64,000 nt of DNA, taken from Paenibacillus lupini. Lineage in GTDB: Bacteria > Bacillota > Bacilli > Paenibacillales > Paenibacillaceae. Shown in pieces: positions 17,914 to 25,785 of this stretch (the first letter of the stretch is position 1; the number at the start of each line of letters is the position of its first letter). The position numbers and the translations under genes were made by a program. The notes under the pieces were generated by a model that saw only the letters and a list, made by a program, of their open reading frames with translations, did not search any database and had not been told where the DNA came from. Location of the stretch: NCBI RefSeq assembly GCF_011761355.1, contig NZ_JAASRW010000005.1, positions 1-64,000 on the forward strand, in the 5' to 3' direction.

Positions 17914-18915
17914 TTAAATGGACCAGCGCAAAATGACGCCAGATTGGGTCAGTCCACCGCCAAAGCCATAAAGCAGCAGCAGATGTCCAGGCAACACACG
18001 CTGGTCGCGGACAGCGGCGTCAAGAGCAAGTGGAATGGATGCAGCTGATGTATTGCCGTAATGCTCAATGCTCGACAAAGCCTGCTGCTCGCTTATGCCG
18101 GTCCGTTCGCATAACGCGTCAATTATGCGCTGATTCGCGTTGTGCGGAACGAACCAGTTCATCTGGGAAGGTGCATAGCCGCTTTCATGAAGCAGATTGG
18201 AGATCCCTTCAGAAACTTGGCTTAAAGCCCAGCGGTATACTTCACGTCCATTTTGTACGATACGGCTTGTAGTATCGATATCCGCTGCATTAATTGTGGA
18301 GGACAAGCCACTGCGGTAAACATGATGTCCACCTAATCCATCCGTATGAGAGGAGGCAGCTAGAATGTCGCCTTCAGAACTTGCTGCGACTTTGGCTTCC
18401 ATTAATATAGCGCCAGCTCCGTCTCCAAATAAGATGCAGGTCGTCCGGTCGGAATAGTTCGTTACTTTAGACAAGGTTTCTCCGCCAATAACAAGAATTT
18501 TACGGTAAACTCCCGACAACAGCAGACCATTAGCAAGCTGAATCGCGGATGTGAATCCGGCACACGCAGCCTGGATATCGATCGCACCACATTGCGTGAT
18601 GCCAAGTGCTCCTTGAACTTGTGCGGCTACGCTTGGGATAACATTATCGGGAGTGGAGGTTGCTACAATAATGTAGTCTACATCTTTGACATCTACTCCG
18701 TAACGCTCTTGCATGTTGCGAACCGCCTCTATACATAAATCGCTGGTGAACTGATCTTCGGCTGCAATACGGCGTTCACGAATGCCGGTACGCTGCACAA
18801 TCCATTCGTCAGAGGTCTCAACGATTTGTTCTAAATCTGCATTGGAGAGAATCTTCTCCGGCGTGTAAGTGCCAATAGCTGTAATAACGGCATTTGAGCG
18901 GAATTGTTTTTCCAT
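17914..18915 (-). CDS. fabH: Beta-ketoacyl-ACP synthase III
   Basis: A 333-aa condensing enzyme that starts fatty-acid synthesis by joining an acyl-CoA primer to malonyl-ACP in the cytosol. The triad is visible: Cys in QAACAGF (about residue 115), His in VPHNANQR (about 250) and Asn in HYGNTSAAS (about 280). GFGGGLTQSG ends the protein as usual. The ATG at 18915 has GAAGGAG upstream; a frame running to 18954 would start inside the operator. Upstream are a TTGACA box and a FapR-type operator, so repression by FapR relieved by malonyl-CoA is expected. Confidence 0.94.
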   Translation of the reverse strand: MEKQFRSNAVITAIGTYTPEKILSNADLEQIVETSDEWIVQRTGIRERRIAAEDQFTSDLCIEAVRNMQERYGVDVKDVDYIIVATSTPDNVIPSVAAQVQGALGITQCGAIDIQAACAGFTSAIQLANGLLLSGVYRKILVIGGETLSKVTNYSDRTTCILFGDGAGAILMEAKVAASSEGDILAASSHTDGLGGHHVYRSGLSSTINAADIDTTSRIVQNGREVYRWALSQVSEGISNLLHESGYAPSQMNWFVPHNANQRIIDALCERTGISEQQALSSIEHYGNTSAASIPLALDAAVRDQRVLPGHLLLLYGFGGGLTQSGVILRWSI

Positions 18916-18947
18916 AATAAACAGCTCCTTCACGATTTTATTTTTAT

Positions 18948-18964
18948 TTAGCACCTGGTACTAA
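18948..18964 (-). promoter_or_regulatory. FapR operator of fabH
   Basis: TTAGCACCTGGTACTAA differs at two positions from the known FapR site TTAGTACCTGATACTAA. It sits 33-49 bases before the fabH start, overlapping the expected transcription start. Confidence 0.85.
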
Positions 18965-18975
18965 TACTTGATAAT

Positions 18976-19004
18976 AACTTACTCAAACAGAGAGGATTTG
19001 TCAA
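18976..19004 (-). promoter_or_regulatory. Candidate sigma-A promoter of fabH
   Basis: A perfect TTGACA (18999-19004, minus strand) is followed 17 bases later by TAAGTT, a weak -10. The FapR site lies immediately downstream. Confidence 0.55.
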
Positions 19005-19092
19005 GGGTTACAGCAGGATAGCTTCGTAATCATCCGCGCACAATAATGGACGGGTCAAAGCCTAACTAAACGAATGGAGGAGTGGCCAGTTC

Positions 19093-19980
19093 ATGAAAAA
19101 CAAATTCATTCTTCTCACAGCAAGTGTGGCTTTAGCAACAACGTTAGCGGGATGTGCAGCTAATCAGGGGGATATAGGCAACAAAAATATTCGTCCCAAT
19201 AGTGTACGTTATGATGCTAACGGTAATGCGATCCGTAACCTGGCAGTTCCGGGTGCGATGACAGACAAACGTTTCGCCAATGACCAGATGAACGAGATGA
19301 ATCGTGTCAATGGCCGTCGCCTCAACAGCAACAACATTGTTGGCAGTCATAAAAATTATAAAATGGAAATGAGCGATGAAATCGCGAAGCGGATTGTAGC
19401 ATTAAATACCGTCAAATCAGCCAATGTGATGCTGACAGACAATAACGCTTATGTGGCCGTATCCTTCGAGGATCATGTAAACGGCTTAAGCGCAAAAAGC
19501 ATCAGCCGTACAAACAGAAGCTATGCTAACCCGATTACCGATACTAACCGCAGCATGAATGGCACATATGGAGCCAATGGGAAGTACGGCATGAACGGGA
19601 TGAATGGTACGTATGGCATGAATCCAGCGATGGATGGCAACGGTACAACGGGTAGGGGCTACAACAACAACAGCAATGGCATGCGTGGTCTGAGTATGAC
19701 GAATACCGGAGAAAGTCAGCTCACAGATAAAATTAAAAGCGATATCGCTGCAGAAGTTAAGCGAATACACCCATCGATTCAAAATGTGTATGTATCCGCA
19801 AACCCGGATTTTGTGGACCGCATGAACAGCTATATGGGCGATGTTGCACTTGGCCACCCAATACAAGGCTTTGTATCTGAATTTAATGCGATGGTTGAAC
19901 GGATTTTCCCGGCTAATGCAACCAGGCTGAATTCGCCAAACGAAAAGCATACTTCCCCGTATATCTATGATCGTCGTTAA
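19093..19980 (+). CDS. YhcN/YlaJ-family sporulation lipoprotein
   Basis: A 295-aa lipoprotein. The signal peptide ends in a clear lipobox (TLAGC, Cys at 21). Residues about 95-135 (KRIVALNTVKSANVMLTDNNAYVAVSF) and 215-245 (AAEVKRIHPSIQNVYVSANPDFVDRM) are the two halves of the YhcN/YlaJ fold. They are split by an unusual Gly/Asn/Met-rich linker (about residues 155-200). The family sits in the inner spore membrane region and affects germination or outgrowth. GGAGG lies 12 bases upstream of the ATG. Confidence 0.87.
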   Translation: MKNKFILLTASVALATTLAGCAANQGDIGNKNIRPNSVRYDANGNAIRNLAVPGAMTDKRFANDQMNEMNRVNGRRLNSNNIVGSHKNYKMEMSDEIAKRIVALNTVKSANVMLTDNNAYVAVSFEDHVNGLSAKSISRTNRSYANPITDTNRSMNGTYGANGKYGMNGMNGTYGMNPAMDGNGTTGRGYNNNSNGMRGLSMTNTGESQLTDKIKSDIAAEVKRIHPSIQNVYVSANPDFVDRMNSYMGDVALGHPIQGFVSEFNAMVERIFPANATRLNSPNEKHTSPYIYDRR

Positions 19981-19999
19981 AACACAATAGAACAAAAAA

Positions 20000-20025
20000 A
20001 GGGCCCGCTTGCAAAAGCGGGCCTG
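20000..20025 (-). terminator. Terminator between lipoprotein gene and gerE
   Basis: Stem 20002-20010 with 20015-20023 and a GCAA loop. The T run is on the minus strand, so it ends gerE transcription; it may also slow the rightward lipoprotein transcript. Confidence 0.8.
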
Positions 20026-20188
20026 TCCTAGAAAATGGTATCAACTGTGGGGTTGATGCATATGATTGTATCGAAGAAAGCTTAGCGTAAGATTAAAGAA
20101 CTTTGTCGAAATTGAAACAAAGTAAAACCCCGCCCCTTTTTATGGAAGGAACGGGGAAGCTAGATAGCCCAAATCGAGGTTGGGTTGA

Positions 20189-20413
20189 TTAGATTTGTAA
20201 CTCCCCAAGCTTGATCAGCTCGACAACCGCTTGTGAACGACCTTTAACGTTCAATTTTTGCATGACATTGGAAATGTGGTTGCGGACGGTCTTCTCGCTA
20301 ATAAATAATTGCTGTGCAATGTCTCTAGTTGTCTTATCCTGCACCAGCAGCTCAAATACCTCGCGTTCACGATGCGTTAATAAAAACTTGCTCTTATGGT
20401 CGCTACCCTTCAA
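20189..20413 (-). CDS. gerE: Spore coat transcription factor GerE
   Basis: A 74-aa LuxR-type helix-turn-helix protein, the same length as Bacillus GerE and nearly the whole family signature: LLTHREREVFELLVQDKTT, FISEKTVRNHISN and VKGRSQAVVEL. It regulates late mother-cell genes for coat and crust. The start is a TTG; length match to GerE supports it. That codon lies in a hairpin (TACCCTT at 20404 with AAGGGTA at 20412), and no good ribosome binding site is close. GerE is a plausible regulator of the spore cluster at 3.7-17.9 kb (inference). Confidence 0.93.
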   Translation of the reverse strand: MKGSDHKSKFLLTHREREVFELLVQDKTTRDIAQQLFISEKTVRNHISNVMQKLNVKGRSQAVVELIKLGELQI

Positions 20414-20557
20414 GGGTAAAGTTTATTCTTCACTCCAATTTATCTCTTTTCTCTTCGAATCACTTAAAACCCCTTTATTCCTCAGTGCTTGTCCGTTTTA
20501 TCCTGTTAACCTTCACCTCTTATTATCCTGTAATATTCTTATTTCACTTCCTTTACT

Positions 20558-20611
20558 TGCATCAAATTTGCATCAGATGCATTTTAGTGATGCAAATCGG
20601 CTGATGCATCA
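20558..20611. promoter_or_regulatory. Cluster of TGCATCA motifs upstream of gerE
   Basis: TGCATCA or its complement occurs five times in 54 bp (20558, 20569, 20588, 20602, 20605), including a perfect 10-bp inverted repeat ATTTGCATCA/TGATGCAAAT. It suggests binding sites for a regulator, or arm sites near an element boundary. Confidence 0.5.
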
Positions 20612-20721
20612 CATAAAATCACTGTCCGTATTAAGGACGAAATTTTGTCATATTTTGGGCGCGGAATGTGCTCCATTAGGAATTTAGCGTGTTATATTTA
20701 TAGCATAGGAAATCGAGAAGA

Positions 20722-20759
20722 GAGCAGCCGGCCTTGATAAAAGGTTAGCTGCTCATTTT
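20722..20759 (+). terminator. Terminator-like hairpin
   Basis: GAGCAGC (20722-20728) pairs with GCTGCTC (20748-20754), with a second inner stem, followed by ATTTTC. No gene precedes it on the plus strand, so it could end a short untranslated transcript from about 20,690. Confidence 0.5.
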
Positions 20760-20799
20760 CGTTCCTAGAGGACAATCGCATCACCCGATCAGTCGACAT

Positions 20800-21085
20800 A
20801 CCTGTTTGACGGCGATGGAGTCGCAAGGGTAGTACAAGCGGGGATCATCGCGATTACCCTCAGAGTTCATCTTGAAGGCATTCAATGCCGGAGGTGATCA
20901 AAGTATCTCGTTGCCAGACGCTCTCAGGTGGTCACAGAACATCAGTTCCAGTTCTGCTCGCGTATTCGTGCAGGTTAAATTGGAACTTCTCAAATCGCCT
21001 TATAGAGCGTCGGGTGATGTATAGCTTTCTCTGCATCCTCGGGTGGCAACCGAAACACAAGGGGAGACATGGCAATCCCCTGCGA
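20800..21085 (+). other. Candidate structured RNA region, no protein gene
   Basis: The 700-bp gap between gerE and the HNH gene has no convincing coding frame. It has a string of hairpins on one strand: AGGGTA/TACCCT (20826/20855), GGCAT/ATGCC (20877/20885), GTTCCA/TGGAAC (20945/20991) enclosing CTGC/GCAG, TCGG/CCGA (21039/21050) and GGGGA/TCCCC (21061/21076). Regular stem spacing suggests a non-coding RNA. I cannot name a family; large phage RNAs such as ROOL or GOLLD, or an intron remnant, are possibilities. Confidence 0.35.
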
Positions 21086-21127
21086 ATATTACAGCGTAGA
21101 TAGTTCGAGGTTGGGTAAAGATGTAAC

Positions 21128-21910
21128 TTATCGTTTGTAACGATTTATATCAGCATAATACCGAGCAGCATGTAACCCGGGGCCTCTACGTCCAAACACG
21201 AACGCAGCGTTTTTTCCTGAATACTGACCACCAATGATTAATCCTCCATCATGTGCCATATGAGTAGGAGTGACCGTTAATTCTACGCCGTTACAAAGGA
21301 AGTGCCCGTTTTCTACGATAACTTTATGGGGCGGTTCAAATGTAAATTTAATGAGGATATTTCGGTGACCTTCTCTTATGGTTAAACTTTTACCGACAAA
21401 TTGTATATCCCAGACTTCAGAGCTATATATAAGTTCGTTATTCAGGATGGTTAAAACAACCTTATTGAATGAATCTAGAATGTTCATATGTAAACCAAAA
21501 TTACCGTCTTCAAAGGAGAACCCTAGGAGTAACTCCATATCAACAACAATAGCAGCAAAATCTTTGTAACTCTCGTTTTGTTCCCAGGAAACAATGTTGC
21601 TTCCGATAATGAAATCTATCTTCGGATCGTTGTAATGTAATAATAAGGGGCGGCTTTGGCCGTGTCTTAAGTTTATAGGGTCTTTGTTGGCGGAAAATAC
21701 TGATTCTCGAGAAAGTAGACCATGAGTTACTTCCGTATGATGCTGAGGACAAAGCAAAGTTAAATCTTCAGCTTTATGTTCCTTTACGATTGCCCATTCT
21801 TTCATGTGGTCGTACTGATAAATGGGAAGGCCACATATGACACAGCCAAAACCACATCGTTGCCGTACCTCTCTTTTCATTGGCTCAGGTATTGGTGGTC
21901 TTTCCTGCAT
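21128..21910 (-). CDS. HNH endonuclease domain protein
   Basis: A 260-aa protein. Residues about 10-70 are an HNH nuclease: CVICG zinc pair, YDHMKEW, then LTLLCPQHHTEVTHG. The remaining 190 residues look like a beta-rich partner domain of unknown role. The ATG at 21910 has GGGGTG upstream; an earlier frame is longer but unsupported. It reads toward gerE, opposite to the phage operon, and borders the putative structured RNA. Whether it belongs to the chromosome or the element is unclear. It has no RuvC domain, so it is not an IscB/Cas9 relative. Confidence 0.72.
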   Translation of the reverse strand: MQERPPIPEPMKREVRQRCGFGCVICGLPIYQYDHMKEWAIVKEHKAEDLTLLCPQHHTEVTHGLLSRESVFSANKDPINLRHGQSRPLLLHYNDPKIDFIIGSNIVSWEQNESYKDFAAIVVDMELLLGFSFEDGNFGLHMNILDSFNKVVLTILNNELIYSSEVWDIQFVGKSLTIREGHRNILIKFTFEPPHKVIVENGHFLCNGVELTVTPTHMAHDGGLIIGGQYSGKNAAFVFGRRGPGLHAARYYADINRYKR

Positions 21911-22238
21911 AAAGCACCCCTTCAAATTTTGGCATATAATAACATGTCCTAATGATAACGAATAAATAAGCATAACAAAAGTGTCAAAGGGTGATGACCT
22001 TAGATGTGGTTGAAACCTAGGTGCCCCAATCTTGGTAGAGATATCGCTACGGATGATCGAAATGGTCGAGGGCTTATCCTCAAATAAAGGTGAGCGTTAA
22101 TAATCATCGGACATAGATCAAGTTTGCTAAATGGACTACGGTCTTCGGCAGCCTCGATGATGTGTGCATACCAGCACTTCCCTTGGTTCCAATGAGTCAG
22201 CGAATGATACAATTGGAACATATGGGAGGGAAGACACC
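21911..22238. other. Intergenic region between HNH and ligase genes
   Basis: No protein gene seen. It must hold divergent promoters. A perfect 8-bp inverted repeat (GTTCCAAT at 22186-22193, ATTGGAAC at 22212-22219) lies just upstream of the ligase ribosome binding site and could be an operator or RNA hairpin. An AT-rich stretch near 21,930-21,980 may carry the HNH promoter. Confidence 0.5.
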
Positions 22239-23099
22239 ATGATCACAGCGACAGCACCACAAGCAATGCTCCTTATGAAGCGAGAAGAAGCCTTTGACGA
22301 TCAGCGGTATGTATTTGAGCCGAAGATCGATGGACACCGGCTGCTGCTCGCTAAAGAGGGTGACTCTATAAAGCTCTGGACGCGGCATATGAACGAAGTA
22401 ACGCGACAATACCCAGAGTTACACGCTCCACCGTTAAACTGCTCCAGCGCCATTCTTGACGGTGAGGTTGCATATGTCGACCCAGCAACGGGAATGATTG
22501 ATTTTGAGGCAATTATGGAACGGTTTAAGATGGCGAAGCCGGATAAGATCCGAGAAGGTATGAAACGCCTGCCAGTGCAGTATTTCGTATTCGATGTGCT
22601 TGAGGTAGATGGTCGCGATGTTCGCCGGCTGCCGCTTGTAGAGCGTATGGCGATATTGGATTCGATCATGTCGGAGAACAACCATTTCAGACGCTTGATG
22701 CAGATTGATGGCAAGGGCAAAGACTTGTTTCAGATAATTCAACAGCAACAGCTCGAGGGCATCGTCGCCAAGCGTAAAGATAGCATTTATGTCGGACGTC
22801 GATCAGACAGATGGCTAAAGATGATCAATTACACCTATGCTGACGTGAAGATCGGTGGCTACCGCAAAGAGCAGTTTGGATGGCTGGCGCAGCATGAAGG
22901 CAGGAACGTTGGAGTGATTGAGCTGGCAGTACCTGCAGATCATCGGAAAGCTTTCTACCGAATTGCCCAGGACATTGTGACTGGCGAGGATAAGAATTTT
23001 GTTTATGTGAAGCCGGTGATTACAGCGCGGATTCGAATGCGGAATTGGTACAAATCAGGTATGATGCGATCACCTGAATTCGTGCAGTTCGTAATGTAA
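22239..23099 (+). CDS. ATP-dependent DNA ligase (LigD-type catalytic domain)
   Basis: A 286-aa ligase that seals nicks using ATP. Motif I with the AMP-accepting lysine is EPKIDGHR (Lys at about 32); later motifs are LDGEV, FDVLEVDG, EGIVAKR and WLKMI. An OB-fold-like tail follows (DVKIGGYRK..FGWL). It matches minimal ligases found in Bacillota genomes and phages, without polymerase or nuclease domains. GGGAGGGA precedes the ATG at 22239. It probably opens the element's leftmost rightward operon. The next gene has its own SOS promoter. Confidence 0.88.
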   Translation: MITATAPQAMLLMKREEAFDDQRYVFEPKIDGHRLLLAKEGDSIKLWTRHMNEVTRQYPELHAPPLNCSSAILDGEVAYVDPATGMIDFEAIMERFKMAKPDKIREGMKRLPVQYFVFDVLEVDGRDVRRLPLVERMAILDSIMSENNHFRRLMQIDGKGKDLFQIIQQQQLEGIVAKRKDSIYVGRRSDRWLKMINYTYADVKIGGYRKEQFGWLAQHEGRNVGVIELAVPADHRKAFYRIAQDIVTGEDKNFVYVKPVITARIRMRNWYKSGMMRSPEFVQFVM

Positions 23100-23109
23100 A
23101 TGTCAACAC

Positions 23110-23138
23110 TTGATTCGAACGTTTGTTCGCTATATAAT
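23110..23138 (+). promoter_or_regulatory. Sigma-A promoter with LexA (SOS) box
   Basis: TTGATT (23110-23115), a 17-base spacer and TATAAT (23133-23138) form a textbook promoter. The spacer begins with CGAACGTTTGTTCG (23116-23129), matching the Bacillus LexA box CGAAC-N4-GTTCG. The downstream gene should be induced by DNA damage. Confidence 0.9.
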
Positions 23139-23157
23139 CGCCTTTGAGGTGATTGAA

Positions 23158-23556
23158 TTGGACGGACAAAGGCCGATGGTACCAACTAAAGAAGAGCTTG
23201 AGTTGATTCGTGAATTCTGTCTTTTACCGATGCTTCTCGATATTGTAGCAAAGAATAAGAAGGACCTGGAGTATACTGATTCTACTTTAAAGCCTTTTTA
23301 TATACTGATTGTGGAAGCCTTGCTGGATCGGATCCACACAGAACTTACGGACATTAGGAAGGAACTAAACCGGATTAAGTGCAAGGTCAACCAGTTAGAC
23401 CGACCTGACCCTGCGGCCTTCCACTTTGAATTTCGGTTGCGGGGCTATCATGAAGAATTCTGGTTATGGAAGTCGCTTGTTAGATCAGAAATGAGTATAC
23501 GGTTAGGAAAGCAAAAATCCGAAATAGCAGAACTGCTTAAACAGCCATCCCATTAA
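23158..23556 (+). CDS. SOS-controlled hypothetical protein
   Basis: A 132-aa protein I do not recognise. It is helical, with a central segment rich in charged residues (LLDRIHTELTDIRKELNRIK), likely a coiled coil, and ends in a long charged helix. The TTG at 23158 is the start: GAGGTG lies six bases upstream and the promoter sits just before. Direct LexA control suggests a role in damage response, repair with the adjacent ligase, or prophage induction. Confidence 0.75.
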   Translation: MDGQRPMVPTKEELELIREFCLLPMLLDIVAKNKKDLEYTDSTLKPFYILIVEALLDRIHTELTDIRKELNRIKCKVNQLDRPDPAAFHFEFRLRGYHEEFWLWKSLVRSEMSIRLGKQKSEIAELLKQPSH

Positions 23557-23574
23557 TTTAGGATGGCTGTTTCT
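23541..23574. terminator. Bidirectional terminator between convergent genes
   Basis: A perfect 10-bp stem (23541-23550 with 23561-23570) with T-rich flanks both ways. It overlaps the last codons of the SOS gene and of the convergent small gene. Confidence 0.85.
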
Positions 23575-23747
23575 ATGAAGAATTTAAATCTCAGTCGAAC
23601 GAGGCTTTCGTCGCCGATTATAACAAACAGGTCGTTGAAGCTTTTGATTTTGCCGGACCCGATCCGGTCCAGTGATAAGAATTTGACATCCTTGCCGCTT
23701 TCGATTGCGAATTTAAAGTCTTCATCGGTGATGAGCTCGTGTTGCAT
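23553..23747 (-). CDS. Small hypothetical protein
   Basis: A 64-aa acidic protein of unknown function, likely a small beta fold (DVKFLSLDRIGSGKI, FNDLFVIIGDESLVRLRF). GGAGG lies before the ATG at 23747. It is convergent with the SOS gene and may be a short phage-borne regulator. Confidence 0.6.
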   Translation of the reverse strand: MQHELITDEDFKFAIESGKDVKFLSLDRIGSGKIKSFNDLFVIIGDESLVRLRFKFFIETAILN

Positions 23748-23858
23748 GGTATCGCCTCCTAAGGACACAGTTCGCCACTTTAAAGGAAATTCCTTTTCTT
23801 ATGGCGAATGTGATTCGGTGAATAAGAGAGTCCGAGTAAATGTAGGGGGCATGTAATT

Positions 23859-24548
23859 TTGGAACCAATTGAGTATGAATTTTTATTAGAAGATATGTTC
23901 GACTTAAATAAAAGCCTATCACGATTTATCATCAAACTTGCAATGGCCAGAAATGACGTTTTATATGTACACAAGCACCTTTTAAAATTAACTGAACAAC
24001 AACCTAATAATTATGTCAGTGAGTCTTTTTACTTTTTCAAGCTTGGTATCTCACACCTCAGAGAGGCTTACATGTTACTTGATGCATTCAAAAACGACAA
24101 TACCGTTAAATCCTTTATTGAACAAACAGGTCCTGAAAATCAAGAGATGTACAGTAGAATAAAAGAAGTAAACAAAAACTATAATTCGAACATTGTAGGA
24201 AAGCTAATCAAACCGATACGACACAACACATTTCACTATTATAAAACTGGTAAAGACTTCAAGGAATTTGACATGTCATTTATGCAAGAACTGCTTAAAT
24301 TAAAGGGATTAGAAACCGGAATTCGGTTCACTGGTGAGAAGGTAGCTGATGCTGAATATACTTTCGCAGATGAGATCTCATTTAACTTGCAATTTAAAAC
24401 TTACGATGGTTCTTTTAATGATAATGAAATGAAACGGATATTAGGCGATTTAAGTGAACTCATGACTGATTTTTTATCATTTTCAGATTACACCGTTGCG
24501 TACTATCTCACAGAGAATGAATCAAAGATGAGAAATTTACGAAAATAA
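23859..24548 (+). CDS. Hypothetical protein, AT-rich
   Basis: A 229-aa soluble protein without recognised motif, mostly helical, with conserved-looking IKPIRHNTFHYYKTG at about 115-130. It starts at TTG with GGGGG nine bases upstream. Its base composition is clearly more AT-rich than its neighbours, which suggests recent transfer. It stands alone between the small minus gene and a long non-coding gap. Confidence 0.6.
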   Translation: MEPIEYEFLLEDMFDLNKSLSRFIIKLAMARNDVLYVHKHLLKLTEQQPNNYVSESFYFFKLGISHLREAYMLLDAFKNDNTVKSFIEQTGPENQEMYSRIKEVNKNYNSNIVGKLIKPIRHNTFHYYKTGKDFKEFDMSFMQELLKLKGLETGIRFTGEKVADAEYTFADEISFNLQFKTYDGSFNDNEMKRILGDLSELMTDFLSFSDYTVAYYLTENESKMRNLRK

Positions 24549-24577
24549 GACCAGTAAGAAGAAAAAAATATGCGCGG

Positions 24578-24590
24578 GCACATATGTTCG
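24578..24590 (-). promoter_or_regulatory. LexA-like box (CGAACATATGTGC)
   Basis: On the minus strand this reads CGAACATATGTGC, one base off the LexA palindrome, and matches two other copies at 57833 and 61735. See findings. Confidence 0.5.
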
Positions 24591-24920
24591 TGTTTTTGAG
24601 TGGAAAACGGCTGAATTTGCGATTAGGCGATTTTCATCGATCTCGATATAATGGTCTTGTTCTTCCTCTCTAGTTACTAAGTACAGGTGCTTTTAAGTAA
24701 TGGCGCGTTTATGCGCGGTTTGCGGTAAGCGCAGCGTTACACCGTGCTGTGCATTGATTATATAGATCAATAAATGAATCATAGATGCCTCCATTTTGCG
24801 TAGCGAAATGCCGAACGATAGTGAGGGAAGAGGAGTGGAGGTTTGGAACGACGGTGAGTTCCAAGGTCTTAAAGGCAACGCACATTGTTTCTATATACGT
24901 ATAAAGGAGCATCTCAGCTA
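24591..24920. other. Non-coding gap with hairpins
   Basis: No protein gene seen. Several hairpins occur, such as TGGAAC/GTTCCA (24842-24864), CATTTTGCG/GCGAAATG (24791-24810) and GCGCG/CGC pairs around 24,700-24,730. The right end supplies the ribosome binding site of the next small gene. It could be a structured leader or small RNA. Confidence 0.35.
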
Positions 24921-25058
24921 ATGAAGCATAAAACCAGCTATACTGAGGATGTTGAAGAGTTTAACGCAGCTGTTCGTCAACTGTGGGAAGCAATGGGATT
25001 ATATCGGATACGCAATTGGTTATCTGCTAAACTCGAAAGCCGGTCATGGTGGTTATGA
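24921..25058 (+). CDS. Small hypothetical phage protein
   Basis: A 45-aa protein starting at ATG with AAAGGAG eleven bases upstream. It is acidic at the N-terminus and Trp-rich at the C-terminus (ends SRSWWL). Function unknown. A terminator follows. Confidence 0.5.
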   Translation: MKHKTSYTEDVEEFNAAVRQLWEAMGLYRIRNWLSAKLESRSWWL

Positions 25059-25082
25059 GACAGTTCATACATAAACGATAAA

Positions 25083-25113
25083 GTGTCACTCAATCGAGTG
25101 GCTCTTTTTTTTA
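25083..25113 (+). terminator. Rho-independent terminator
   Basis: CACTC-AATC-GAGTG stem followed by GCTC and at least eight T. It directly precedes the ribosome binding site of the next gene. Confidence 0.85.
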
Positions 25114-25127
25114 TGGAGGTGGGGATT

Positions 25128-25286
25128 ATGAAACGCAAAATACATCCTACAACAAGCGGTGTTGTTGCGGGCTTGGTAGCATCGATATTGTTTGACGCTA
25201 CACAAGCGGAAGTGTTCATAGCATGTCTGCTTGGATGGCAAGTAGGATACTCCCACAACAAGGAGGTTGATAACCCATGCGAATGA
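25128..25286 (+). CDS. Small membrane protein
   Basis: A 52-aa protein with one or two hydrophobic stretches (GVVAGLVASILFDA, VFIACLLGWQVG). GGAGGTGGGG precedes the ATG at 25128. Unknown function; its end overlaps the next small gene by ten bases, indicating one operon leading to the terminase genes. Confidence 0.6.
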   Translation: MKRKIHPTTSGVVAGLVASILFDATQAEVFIACLLGWQVGYSHNKEVDNPCE

Positions 25287-25420
25287 GAGCATTGCTTGCA
25301 GCTGGCGTGTTATGGTTTGGAGCGTTCAACGGGCTATACAGTGTACCGAAAGCGATTGAAGCACCTAGAGCGCCGTGGCCAAAAGATTACATCGTACAGG
25401 GTGAAGGAGTGAAGTTGTGA
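25277..25420 (+). CDS. Small hypothetical protein with hydrophobic N-terminus
   Basis: A 47-aa protein, ATG with AAGGAGG upstream. Residues 4-20 are hydrophobic (signal or anchor), then a Pro-rich tail. It overlaps both neighbours, as is usual in phage operons. Confidence 0.6.
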   Translation: MRMRALLAAGVLWFGAFNGLYSVPKAIEAPRAPWPKDYIVQGEGVKL

Positions 25421-25764
25421 TGGACGGCAAACGAAGAGTCTATTTCGACATTGACAACGGGTATGTTATAGAACCGATTATTTCAACTCCAGCTATGTAT
25501 GCGGAAGTAGAGGGCGACGAAGTAAAGGAGATATACGCTTGCTATTCGCAGGCTAACATTGACCGGCTAGGTGAGACATGGGCGTTAGGTGAGCTGCTTA
25601 AAGATCGTGAAGCGTGGACATGTTATGGCTGGCTCAGACGAAGCCTAGTGCATCACATCATGGATACTAGGGAAAAGATTCAGCGCGACTTTGAGACTCT
25701 TCTAGCGCCGCGTTACGTGTACATGCCAATTCGTATACCTGTTCCGATTCGATGTCGAAGTTGA
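25417..25764 (+). CDS. Hypothetical phage protein
   Basis: A 115-aa soluble protein, start GTG with AAGGAG seven bases upstream (ATG at 25420 is the alternative). YFDIDNGYVIEPI at residues 9-21 suggests a beta-rich front, followed by helical segments. No function assigned. It lies just before the HNH gene. Confidence 0.6.
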   Translation: MMDGKRRVYFDIDNGYVIEPIISTPAMYAEVEGDEVKEIYACYSQANIDRLGETWALGELLKDREAWTCYGWLRRSLVHHIMDTREKIQRDFETLLAPRYVYMPIRIPVPIRCRS

Positions 25765-25785
25765 TGTATAAAATGAGGTGTGATC

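Noticed and set aside
20885..21103. Plus-strand 72-codon frame in the gap
   Set aside because: Random-looking composition, and the same bases form regular hairpins; no family resemblance.
21128..21910. IscB/IsrB-type RNA-guided nuclease with the adjacent hairpin region as guide RNA
   Set aside because: The protein has an HNH fold but no RuvC or bridge-helix segment, and the remaining sequence is beta-rich.
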